From NCBI GenBank assembly GCA_002726925.1, contig PBTJ01000077.1, positions 6,694 through 18,051 of the forward strand: a stretch of DNA of 11,358 nucleotides. The letters run 5' to 3'. The position numbers and the translations under genes are program-made. Below, piece by piece: positions 1 to 7,042 of this stretch. The stretch's first letter is position 1. Every line of letters begins with the position of its first letter. A model generated the notes under the pieces. It ran no database searches and was not told the origin of the DNA. It saw only the letters and a list, made by a program, of their open reading frames with translations. This DNA comes from Gammaproteobacteria bacterium (GTDB lineage Bacteria; Pseudomonadota; Gammaproteobacteria; Pseudomonadales; Azotimanducaceae).

Positions 1-773
1 TTGTAGTAGACCTGTTCGTCCGGCACACGCAGGGTTGGCCGCATGGTCCGAAAGGATTGCAGCGGCTCGGTAACCAAATAGAAATGCTCGGCGGCATGCA
101 GGGGCAGATGAATATCATGTTGGGCGGCAAATTCGCGGGACCACATGCCGCCAGCAAGGACGACTTGCTTGGCAGCGATCAACGTGCCGTCGTCTAAGTA
201 CACCCCCACAGCTTGGCCGTTTTCGATGGCCAGCCGCACCACCTTGGTGTCTTCGAAGATCTGCGCGCCACCCTGACGAGCACCTTTCGCTAGCGCCAGC
301 GTGGTATCGACCGGGTTGGTTTGCCCGTCGCCGGGCAGGTAGACCCCGCCGCATAAATCTTCAGTTTGAATCCCCGGCCACTGCTCGTGCACAAAGGCCG
401 CATCGATAAGCTCGCACTGCACTCCAAAGGCATTGGCCATGGTGGCTTGACGCTTGAGTTCCTCTAACCGTTCGGCGTGCAGGGCCACAGTCATGGAACC
501 CGTTTGCTGGTAGCCGGTTTCTTGCCCAGTGTGCCTGGCCAGATCGGCAAACAGTTCTGTGGAGTAGCGCGATAAGCGCGTCATGTTCTGCGATGCCCGC
601 AGCTGCGCCACCAAGCCTGCAGCATGCCAGGTAGTGCCGCTGGTGAGTTTCTTGCGCTCCAGCAACACCACATCGCTCACGCCAAGCTGGGTTAGGTGAT
701 AGGCGATAGAGCAGCCGACGATGCCGCCACCGATGACGATGACATTGGCAGATCCAATCTCAGTGGCATGCAT
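1..773 (-). CDS. FAD-dependent oxidoreductase, dimethylglycine/sarcosine dehydrogenase-like (partial, N-terminal 257 residues)
   Basis: The minus-strand frame stays open from the ATG at 771-773 to the left edge, so the 3' end is missing. The start gives MHATEIGSANVIVIGGG, a Rossmann FAD-binding strand with G15-G-G17-x-x-G20, then an acidic E39 at the end of the second strand. Residues 46-54 read GTTWHAAGL, the signature of dimethylglycine and sarcosine dehydrogenases, in which the His (here H50) carries covalent FAD. A later GGMWSREFA segment (about residues 214-222) is typical of this DAO-type fold. Known members oxidatively remove N-methyl groups from glycine derivatives, and the longer ones carry a C-terminal aminomethyltransferase domain that uses tetrahydrofolate. 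Whether that domain is present lies outside the window. The gene follows the NylB-like hydrolase by 33 bases on the same strand, so the two are probably co-transcribed. The ribosome site is weak. Family is secure; the exact substrate is not. Confidence 0.85.
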   Translation of the reverse strand, partial: MHATEIGSANVIVIGGGIVGCSIAYHLTQLGVSDVVLLERKKLTSGTTWHAAGLVAQLRASQNMTRLSRYSTELFADLARHTGQETGYQQTGSMTVALHAERLEELKRQATMANAFGVQCELIDAAFVHEQWPGIQTEDLCGGVYLPGDGQTNPVDTTLALAKGARQGGAQIFEDTKVVRLAIENGQAVGVYLDDGTLIAAKQVVLAGGMWSREFAAQHDIHLPLHAAEHFYLVTEPLQSFRTMRPTLRVPDEQVYY

Positions 774-806
774 TGGCGGTACCTGGACTTTGCAGCATGC
801 TGCGTC

Positions 807-1976
807 TCATCGCTCGGCTGCTAAGGCGCGAAGCGCTCGATAGGTGGTGCCGTATAAGGGGAAATCAGCAGGGTACGGGTGAGAGGAGAGTTTGACGCAA
901 ACCAGCGCCTTGGCGCGGTTAACGTAAATAGACTGGCCATGAATGCCAAGGCACATGATCTCCTGTGCAGTTGGGTCTGCCCACACCTGATTGCGGTAGT
1001 GGCCATTCGGCAGCAAGCCGCGATACTCGCTGGCGGCGAACAGCTGCCGCACCTGATCATTACCGAGGCGCGTGTCACGCACCCAACTGGCGGGCACGAT
1101 CTGCGTGTCGTTATAAAAGCCGTCGTTACGCAGCAGTTCGCCAAAGCGAGCTAAGTCCCGGGCGCAGGCACTCATACCCGCCCCCATGTACGGCAAGCCA
1201 GTCGCATCGATCACCACGTTTGCGTCTTGCTCACAGCCCATGGGTTGCCAAAGCCGCTGGGCAAAGTATTCATCGAAAGGCTGACCAACGGCCGATTCGA
1301 TGACCGCCGCACACAGGTTGGTTAGCACCGTGCGGTAGTGAAAGTGCGCGCCTTCGTCTTGCTCGGTTTGGCTGCGCTGTTGGCAGTAGTCGAGCAACGA
1401 ACGGGGCGAGGTGTCGGTTTGTAGGTCGGGACGCCAGCCCACTACCGCCGCTTCGTGCCAAAAATCATCGGTACGTTGATCGTAGTCTTCGGAGTACGCC
1501 ACGGCTGCAGTCATATCTAAGGCGGTTTGCAAGGTCGTGTGTCGAAATGCGCCGTCGGCAAGCTGAGGTAAGTAATTGCTCACCAAGTGATCGGCGACCA
1601 AGGCACCGTCGTCTACGGCGATACCCGCCAACATACCGACGAAGGATTTTGACACCGAGTTCAGCAGATGCGGTGTGTGCTGGCTCATGTTTTTGAAGTA
1701 CTGTTCGGTAATGACGACGCCGTCCTGCAGCACGACAAAGGCATCGGTGTAGGTGCTGTCGAGAAAATGCTGTAATGGCTGGGTTTCGTTCTTGGATACT
1801 GGATAGGGTAACTGGCTTAGGTCTTCTAGCGCATACTTAAGATTCGAAGTACGGTCTCCCGATCGACGAATCTGAGTGGTCTGGAACAGCGCGGACATAT
1901 GCTGAAAGCTGTGTCGGTTGTGGGGCGGTTGATTCCAGTTGGCGGTGGTGTACGCAGGCTGCTCGGTCTGTGTCAT
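807..1976 (-). CDS. NylB-like serine hydrolase (class C beta-lactamase / 6-aminohexanoate-dimer hydrolase family)
   Basis: The 389-residue protein belongs to the serine beta-lactamase-like fold and resembles the nylon-oligomer hydrolase NylB along its length: a PPHNR-x-x-F-x-H segment near residues 17-26, TYTDAF at 75-80, the nucleophile motif S107-V-S-K110, a catalytic-type Tyr214 in FHYRT, and GIHGQ (344-348) followed by VKLSSHPYP (361-369). Its length is close to that of NylB. Members of this group hydrolyse small linear amides or esters. There is no signal peptide, so the protein is probably cytoplasmic. ATG at 1974-1976 is chosen because it keeps the N-terminal segment shared with NylB; the ribosome site in front of it is weak. 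The gene diverges from the small membrane protein gene at 2139 and precedes the dimethylglycine dehydrogenase-like gene. An inferred role is releasing an N-methylated amino acid for that oxidase, but the actual substrate cannot be read from sequence. An esterase role is also possible. Confidence 0.85.
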   Translation of the reverse strand: MTQTEQPAYTTANWNQPPHNRHSFQHMSALFQTTQIRRSGDRTSNLKYALEDLSQLPYPVSKNETQPLQHFLDSTYTDAFVVLQDGVVITEQYFKNMSQHTPHLLNSVSKSFVGMLAGIAVDDGALVADHLVSNYLPQLADGAFRHTTLQTALDMTAAVAYSEDYDQRTDDFWHEAAVVGWRPDLQTDTSPRSLLDYCQQRSQTEQDEGAHFHYRTVLTNLCAAVIESAVGQPFDEYFAQRLWQPMGCEQDANVVIDATGLPYMGAGMSACARDLARFGELLRNDGFYNDTQIVPASWVRDTRLGNDQVRQLFAASEYRGLLPNGHYRNQVWADPTAQEIMCLGIHGQSIYVNRAKALVCVKLSSHPYPADFPLYGTTYRALRALAAER

Positions 1977-2023
1977 GGCTATTGCTTATTGACTCGGAGC
2001 TGGCAGGTTCTCTTTGACGGTCG

Positions 2024-2041
2024 CGTGAGTCAAGACTCACG
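2024..2041. promoter_or_regulatory. Perfect inverted repeat, candidate operator
   Basis: Arms CGTGAGTC and GACTCACG are exact reverse complements around a 2-base AA spacer. The repeat lies about 50 bases upstream of the NylB-like start and about 100 bases upstream of the small membrane protein start. Such a short-spaced 8-bp palindrome between divergent genes is the usual form of a dimeric repressor or activator site. No regulator gene is in the window to match it. Confidence 0.45.
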
Positions 2042-2114
2042 GCAGTGGGGTCGCAGTGTCGACCGTTGGTTGGATGCGCGTGGCAAAGGGCCTGATGCCT
2101 TTTCACCCTCAGAT

Positions 2115-2121
2115 GGAAGGA
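2115..2121 (+). promoter_or_regulatory. Ribosome-binding-like GGAAGGA that bears on the start of the small membrane protein
   Basis: GGAAGGA sits 17 bases before the ATG at 2139, too far for an ideal site, but only 5 bases before an in-frame TTG at 2127-2129. The real start may therefore be that TTG, adding four residues (fMet-Gly-Thr-Ala) before the Met used in this annotation. Confidence 0.35.
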
Positions 2122-2138
2122 TTTTTTTGGGAACAGCT

Positions 2139-2606
2139 ATGACACAACGCAGTGGACTGATCGCCTTACTCGCCGCCATCTTGGCAATATTGGTTTTTGT
2201 CACACCCATTGGGCCATTGCCTGGATTCTTTATCGGTGGCCAGCCAACCTCGGTGCCCCAGACTTGGCCGAATACCGCCAAGGTCGATGAAATACTGCTT
2301 AAGGTGCCGGGCATACTGCCTCGGGTAGTGGTGATTTGGGTGGTCCAAGTGGATGGTGCGCTCTATGTCGTTGGCAATAGCGCCAGCGGCTGGGTGGAGC
2401 GCCTTGGCGATGGCGCGGCGGTTGAAATGCGGCTATCCGGCAACACCTATGCACTAAATGCCACGCCGGTCACTCAAGACCTCGAGCGGCTGCTTAACGC
2501 CTATAAGGATAAATATCGACCGAACTACCCAGACATTGTGGCTGGGTTTCCAGCGCTCGCTGAAGCGGGTGATCAGTTTGGCGTGTTTCGCTTGGTCGCT
2601 CGCTAG
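2139..2606 (+). CDS. Small membrane-anchored protein of unknown function
   Basis: This is the only convincing plus-strand gene, 155 residues from ATG 2139. Residues 6-26 form one hydrophobic helix rich in Leu, Ile and Ala that looks like a signal anchor or uncleaved signal, followed by a Pro/Gly-rich turn (PIGPLPGFF). The remaining roughly 110 residues are soluble. An alternating beta-strand pattern (VVVIWVVQVDGALYVVG, then GWVERLGDG and AVEMRLSG) faintly recalls split-barrel PPOX or DUF2255-type domains, but I do not recognise the family and assign no function. An in-frame TTG at 2127 has a better-placed GGAAGGA and could be the true start. The gene converges on blh: its TAG (2604-2606) interlocks with the blh TAG on the other strand (2603-2605), leaving no space for a terminator between them. 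It is divergent from the NylB-like gene and could share its regulatory region. Confidence 0.7.
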   Translation: MTQRSGLIALLAAILAILVFVTPIGPLPGFFIGGQPTSVPQTWPNTAKVDEILLKVPGILPRVVVIWVVQVDGALYVVGNSASGWVERLGDGAAVEMRLSGNTYALNATPVTQDLERLLNAYKDKYRPNYPDIVAGFPALAEAGDQFGVFRLVAR

Positions 2607-3481
2607 GCCTGTGCGCTGCCAGCCGCGCTGTCCATGCGCTGCAGTGCAAACAGCAGGGTCATATGCGGTACGGTAAGCGCCGCGAGGGCGAGAAAGGTAT
2701 AGCGCACGGCTGACGGGTCGATGGTGGCAGCCGACGACTGATGCCAAGTCACTGGGGACACCCAGATCAGTCCACCAATGCAGGTCAATACCGCAGCGGT
2801 CAGGACATAGACCGCTACTAGCGAACCATGAGCAGTGCGCTGGCGCCAACGGCGTAAATGGAACGGGCTGTGCAAGCAGGCAAAGTAGCAGGCAAAGGCA
2901 GCCAGTGGACCTGCGGCGAGGCACACCGCAGCGTAGCCTCCAAGCAGCACAGGCATGGGGTTTGGCGACACCGTATCGCTCGGCCAGCAGCAGTAGATCA
3001 CCGCAGGAAGCGCTAGCAAACCAAACCATGTCGTTAACTGCGCTAGGTCAGCCACACCTGTGATGACCGAAAAGAGTGATGCAACCCTGGCAGAAGCGAG
3101 CAAGCAGGGTAGCGCGACGATTGCCAGCCCCCATGCCCATTTGCGCGTAGATGTCTGTTCAGGCCAGTCGGAGTCGCCAAAGTGAAAGGCGGAATAGGCA
3201 AGGAAGCCGAACAAGAATACCAGCGGCAATAGCCACCAGATCACGGCGGTGATGCCGATCAAGACAAGATAGCCCGCGAGTGCGCCAGCAAGCCACGCAC
3301 CACGGTAGTGGGCAGCCAACAGGTAGTAGTCGAATGCCCCGTGGGGCAAGCCGGTGATCAAAATCAGTACACACAAAGCCGCCACAAACTTGCCCTCGGA
3401 ACTGCCGGTGAAAACGCCGAGCGCTAGCACTAGCGCGGCGCAGCCAAGAAACAAACCGAAGGGTCTAAGCGCTGACAACAT
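2603..3481 (-). CDS. blh: Beta-carotene 15,15'-dioxygenase, Brp/Blh family
   Basis: Blh is an integral-membrane iron enzyme that uses O2 to cut beta-carotene at the central double bond into two all-trans retinals, the chromophore of the proteorhodopsin encoded upstream. The 292 residues form a series of hydrophobic helices from end to end. The histidines expected to bind iron in this family are visible: H47 in GLPHGAFDY, H100 in AFHFGDSDW, and the H204-x3-H208 pair in CLHSPFHLRRW, with another conserved-looking PHMTLLF at 272-278. Length is normal for the family. The ATG at 3479-3481 lies 17 bases inside the end of crtY with no separate Shine-Dalgarno site, implying translation coupled to crtY. 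It is the last gene of the minus-strand retinal cluster, and its 3' end overlaps the convergent small gene by 4 bases. Confidence 0.95.
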   Translation of the reverse strand: MLSALRPFGLFLGCAALVLALGVFTGSSEGKFVAALCVLILITGLPHGAFDYYLLAAHYRGAWLAGALAGYLVLIGITAVIWWLLPLVFLFGFLAYSAFHFGDSDWPEQTSTRKWAWGLAIVALPCLLASARVASLFSVITGVADLAQLTTWFGLLALPAVIYCCWPSDTVSPNPMPVLLGGYAAVCLAAGPLAAFACYFACLHSPFHLRRWRQRTAHGSLVAVYVLTAAVLTCIGGLIWVSPVTWHQSSAATIDPSAVRYTFLALAALTVPHMTLLFALQRMDSAAGSAQA

Positions 3482-4622
3482 GGCGTAACGCTTGGCGAAT
3501 AAAGGCTCCCATCGGCAGCGCGGTCATCACGCGGATCACGTCGATGGTTCTGGCCTGATCGCCGAGAAAACGTACCAGGGCATTGCTGGGGACCCGACTG
3601 AACAGGCGGTAAAAAATTTCGCCAGCACGTTCGGGGTGTTCCTCGAGAAAACCGATAAATATCGCATCAAGCCAGCGGCTTAAGCGCGAGCGCGCCGCCA
3701 CGGCGTCTGCATCGGGGTTAGAAAAGAGCGCCCGCACCTGCGCCAGCGCCTGTTGCTGTGCGTGGGGGTAGCAGTAACCTGTTGAAGGTTTCACGGTGTC
3801 ACTGTGCAGACCAATAGGAATGATTTTCCGGTGTGCCCGGGCGGCTAAGTCCGGCGCACGGCGAGGCATGGGAATTACCCCCTGCTCGCGGTGCAGTATG
3901 CGCCACTCACTCAAATCGAAGCGGCTTGCTAAATACGATTTAAGCTCGTCTGCATAGATCTCCTGCGGCGGTATGGCCATTGAAAAATGCGTCGTCTCCA
4001 CCAGAGCATGCCGGGGGCTGAACGGCAGTACGTAGAAGAAGTGGATGTCCTGTGCGGCGCTAACAAAGTCCATCAGTATCACCGTGCTGGGATCAAATAC
4101 GTCGCTGTCGGTTGCGATCTCCCAGCCGACAAAGTGCTGTAGCAGTATGCCCTGGGGCAGCGGCATAGGGCGCGTATCGAAAGCCATTTTAGCGCAGTAG
4201 TTCTCGCGCACGCTGGTGATCGCAACCCCGGCTTCATGGGCGGTCATAGTCGTCGCAGCCTCGCCTAGGCTCAAGGTGACGCTATCGCTGACCTCAAGAT
4301 TCCGCTGCGCGATGTCATAAAAGCGGCCACTGTCGACGCGCACATAGGGTATGAGTTCACTGCGACACACCTGAGTTTCGCCGTTAAACGAGACCGACCA
4401 CTGCGACCACTGGTGTGTGATGGCTTCGTCAAAGGGTGTGCTGGCCTGCCGCCAATAGCACCAAGTTTTGTCCCGCCGGTAGGATTCTCTAGGCTCTAAG
4501 ACCAGGGTATTGAGCGTTCGCGCAGGCTGCGCGGCATTTTGCTGAGCGATGTGATGAGCCAACGTCAGACCGGTCATCCCGCCACCCAAAATGACCACAT
4601 CGAAATCGGACGACTGGTTCAT
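3465..4622 (-). CDS. crtY: Lycopene beta-cyclase
   Basis: CrtY converts lycopene to beta-carotene by forming a beta-ionone ring at each end, using reduced flavin. The 385-residue protein opens with a Rossmann motif, VVILGGGMTGL (G13, G15, G18). It also has QHFVGWEI (162-169), a YVLPFSP segment followed by ALVETTHF whose E209 matches the essential acidic residue of the cyclase active site, EQGVIPMP (246-253), and VKPSTGYCY (277-285), all hallmarks of the bacterial CrtY family. Length is normal. It starts 9 bases after the crtB stop without a visible Shine-Dalgarno sequence, so it is probably translated by ribosomes finishing crtB. Its end overlaps blh by 17 bases. No beta-carotene hydroxylase or ketolase gene follows, so the pathway here ends at beta-carotene for cleavage. 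Confidence 0.96.
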   Translation of the reverse strand: MNQSSDFDVVILGGGMTGLTLAHHIAQQNAAQPARTLNTLVLEPRESYRRDKTWCYWRQASTPFDEAITHQWSQWSVSFNGETQVCRSELIPYVRVDSGRFYDIAQRNLEVSDSVTLSLGEAATTMTAHEAGVAITSVRENYCAKMAFDTRPMPLPQGILLQHFVGWEIATDSDVFDPSTVILMDFVSAAQDIHFFYVLPFSPRHALVETTHFSMAIPPQEIYADELKSYLASRFDLSEWRILHREQGVIPMPRRAPDLAARAHRKIIPIGLHSDTVKPSTGYCYPHAQQQALAQVRALFSNPDADAVAARSRLSRWLDAIFIGFLEEHPERAGEIFYRLFSRVPSNALVRFLGDQARTIDVIRVMTALPMGAFIRQALRHVVSA

Positions 4623-4631
4623 GAGGATAAA

Positions 4632-5549
4632 TCAGGCGGTGAAGCGACGCTGATCTAATGCTAAATGCAGGTGCTCTGCGTGTTGATACTTGCCCACCTT
4701 GAGTGTGCTGGAGCCGTCGCGCATGCGCTGCACAAAAAGCTCAGCGATCAGCAGGCACTTACGCTCGGTAGAAACCACGGTGCGGCGCTGCCAATAGGCG
4801 CTCTCGTTGCGCGATACCTTTTCGCCAATTGCCTGATACAGGCGGGCGGCAACCTTGATCGCCTGTCGCACAGAAGGCGGCAAGTAACCGTAACCCAAGG
4901 CGGCGCTGGAATAGTATTCATCTGCGATATCAAGCATGCGCATCGCGCCCTGATAGGCGTTGGCGCGCTGGTCGGCATCGCCCCGAGTTAAACCTTCGCA
5001 GCTCACTGGTGCATCTAATAGGGTGCTCGGCACATAAAGCCGGTCACGTTCAGCGTCTTCTAAAATATCTCGGGCAATATTGGTAATCTGCATGGCGACG
5101 CCAAGATCCACTGCGAAGGGATAGGCGCGCTGGTCTCGAACGCCAAAGACATGACACATCATCAGGCCCACGGTTGAGGCGACCCCATAGGCGAAGCACA
5201 CCAACTGGTCGACGTTGGCCAGTGCTCGTGGGTATTGGTCTTCGATAAGCGTATCGACAAAGTCCAGCAGTAGGGCTGTAGGAATTTCGAAGTCCCGCTG
5301 TAGCAGCAGCATGTCATTGATGACCGGATCAGTACTATCGCCGTCGCAGATTTGCTGTCGAATACTGACCAACATATCGTGATTGACGCCGGCCGGCGCG
5401 GCGTCGGCAAGATCATCTAACTGGCGGCAAAAGGCATACAGCCGCGCCACCGCCTCATAGCGGGCTTTGGGCAGAAAGCGCGCCGCCAAGGCAAAGGTTT
5501 TGGCGTTAGCGGCAAAGGTGCTTTTGGCGTAATCGAGTTGCTGGGTCAT
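4632..5549 (-). CDS. crtB: Phytoene synthase
   Basis: CrtB condenses two geranylgeranyl diphosphates to phytoene, the first committed carotenoid. Both Mg-binding acidic motifs of the squalene/phytoene synthase family are intact: CRQLDDLAD (D45, D46, D49) and NIARDILED (D161, D165), the latter followed by RLYVP (170-174). The AYGVASTVGLMM stretch (120-131) is also typical of the family. At 305 residues it has the usual bacterial length. The ATG at 5547-5549 overlaps the crtI stop in an ATGA arrangement (5546-5549). No Shine-Dalgarno sequence precedes it, so translational coupling is expected. It is a soluble or peripherally membrane-bound enzyme acting between CrtE and CrtI in the same transcript. 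Confidence 0.97.
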   Translation of the reverse strand: MTQQLDYAKSTFAANAKTFALAARFLPKARYEAVARLYAFCRQLDDLADAAPAGVNHDMLVSIRQQICDGDSTDPVINDMLLLQRDFEIPTALLLDFVDTLIEDQYPRALANVDQLVCFAYGVASTVGLMMCHVFGVRDQRAYPFAVDLGVAMQITNIARDILEDAERDRLYVPSTLLDAPVSCEGLTRGDADQRANAYQGAMRMLDIADEYYSSAALGYGYLPPSVRQAIKVAARLYQAIGEKVSRNESAYWQRRTVVSTERKCLLIAELFVQRMRDGSSTLKVGKYQHAEHLHLALDQRRFTA

Positions 5550-7042
5550 GACAGTGCCGGTGTTAAGTCGGGGCAGTCTTGATGCAGAAGTGCCTCAATA
5601 ACCTTGGCGGAGCTTAGCACGCCAGGTACGCCTGCACCTGGATGGGTGCCGGCGCCAACAAAGTACAAATTATCGAAGTCCTCGGCGCGATTATGGAATC
5701 GGAAAAAGGCTGACTGGGTGAAGATAGGCGCGATGGAAAATCCCGCTCCCCATTGTGACTGATACTGCTGAGCAAAATCCGTGGGATCAAAGTCGAAGCA
5801 GACCTCCAGGTGATCGCGCAGATCCGGCAGCACACGCTCTTCCAATATATCCAGCACCCGCTCTTTGACCTGAGCCTTCACGGTTTGCCAGTCATCGCGC
5901 TGCAAATTTGGTACCGGTGCCAACACGTAGAATGCATCCTTGCCTTCCGGTGCCAGCGCGGGATCTGTAGCGGTGGGCCTATGCAGGTACAGGCTGAGAT
6001 CGTCGCCGACTTCGCCGCCGTCGAAAATACGCTGCAAGAGTTCTTGATAGGTATCGCCAAAAATAATTGTGTGGTGTTGCACCTCGTCGTATTTACGGTC
6101 GGTACCGAAGTACAAAACGTACAGGCCCATGGAGTACTTCAGGCCATCAATACGTTGGTCGGTCCAGGTCTTGCGCTCGGCTGGAGCAATCAGGTTCTTA
6201 TAGGTGTAGGCAGGGTCGCCGTTACAGATGATCTTGTCGGCTTTGAGGGTAGAGCCGTCGGCAAGCACCACACCGGTGGCCTGACCTTGTTCAATTTGTA
6301 TCTGCGCAACGCTTTGGTTGAGCTTGATATCGATACCTTGCTCGACCATCAATCTGCCCAGCGCCTTGACCAGCGCACCAGTGCCACCGCGAGGAAAGTG
6401 CACGCCCCAGCGGCGCTCTAAGTAGTGGATCAAGGAGTAGATGCTGGTGGTGGAAAACGGGTTGCCACCCACCAAGAGCGGTTGAATGCTGAAGGCCCTG
6501 CGCAGTCGGTCATCTTTGAGGTAGTGCTTGGTGAACTGCCACACCGTACGATAGCAGCCAAGGCGAATCAGGTCTGGCACTTGCTTGAGCATGAACCACA
6601 ATTTGTTGAAGGGCACATGGGCAAGCTGGCTAAAGCCAACATCGAAAATCTTTTCTGAATGGGCAAGCAGTTTTTTGTAGCCGTCGACGTCGGCAGGATT
6701 GATACGTTCGATTTCTCTCAGCGTGTCATCGACGCTGCCGCCGTAGTTCAGGTGCGTGCCGTCGTTGAACTCGTATCGATACCAAGGCGTCACTGGCAAA
6801 ATTTCGACGTAGTCTTCGATCTTGCGATCGAAAAGCTCAAACAGCTCATCAAAGAGGAATGGCGCGGTAATCACTGTGGGTCCGGCATCAAAGACGAAGC
6901 CATCGCGCTCGAAAGTCTGCGCGCGACCGCCAAGTTGGTCCAAACGCTCGATCACGGTGACGTCGAAGCCCATGTTGCGGGCTCGAAGTGCGCTGGCGAG
7001 GCCACCAAAACCGCTGCCAATGACGATGACGCGTTCCGTCAT
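5546..7042 (-). CDS. crtI: Phytoene desaturase (lycopene-forming)
   Basis: CrtI uses FAD to carry out successive desaturations of phytoene to lycopene at the membrane. The 498-residue product starts MTERVIVIGSGFGGL with the dinucleotide-binding glycines G9, G11 and G14 and the acidic E32, followed by QLGGRA (36-41). It ends with the carotenoid-desaturase signature VGAGTHPGAGVPGV near residue 462, with SAKV just behind. A four-step product (lycopene) fits the lycopene cyclase downstream, but the step number cannot be proved from sequence. A longer open frame reaches 7231, but the ATG at 7040-7042 is chosen because it sits at the N-terminus of the Rossmann fold, overlaps the crtE stop as ATGA, and has a GAGG just upstream. 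The extra upstream residues are the crtE tail read in another frame. Confidence 0.97.
   Translation of the reverse strand: MTERVIVIGSGFGGLASALRARNMGFDVTVIERLDQLGGRAQTFERDGFVFDAGPTVITAPFLFDELFELFDRKIEDYVEILPVTPWYRYEFNDGTHLNYGGSVDDTLREIERINPADVDGYKKLLAHSEKIFDVGFSQLAHVPFNKLWFMLKQVPDLIRLGCYRTVWQFTKHYLKDDRLRRAFSIQPLLVGGNPFSTTSIYSLIHYLERRWGVHFPRGGTGALVKALGRLMVEQGIDIKLNQSVAQIQIEQGQATGVVLADGSTLKADKIICNGDPAYTYKNLIAPAERKTWTDQRIDGLKYSMGLYVLYFGTDRKYDEVQHHTIIFGDTYQELLQRIFDGGEVGDDLSLYLHRPTATDPALAPEGKDAFYVLAPVPNLQRDDWQTVKAQVKERVLDILEERVLPDLRDHLEVCFDFDPTDFAQQYQSQWGAGFSIAPIFTQSAFFRFHNRAEDFDNLYFVGAGTHPGAGVPGVLSSAKVIEALLHQDCPDLTPALS

Larger units (their letters stand above)
1977..2138. other. Divergent intergenic region
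   Basis: These 162 bases separate the leftward NylB-like gene from the rightward small membrane protein gene, so promoters for both must lie here or just inside. A TTGACT (1989-1994) and a TTGACG (2014-2019) resemble -35 boxes on the plus strand, but no convincing -10 box sits at the right distance. The inverted repeat at 2024-2041 is the only clear structure. Confidence 0.5.

Noticed and set aside
1899..2138. Upstream extension of the small plus-strand gene frame
   Set aside because: It would overlap the start of the NylB-like gene and cover the whole divergent promoter region, and the hydrophobic anchor expected at an N-terminus would be internal.
2454..3029. 191-codon minus-strand ORF
   Set aside because: Out-of-frame shadow of blh and of the convergent small gene, rich in Cys, Arg and Trp as such shadows usually are.
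5810..6421. 203-codon plus-strand ORF
   Set aside because: Antisense shadow inside crtI with no protein-like motif; crtI is unambiguous there.
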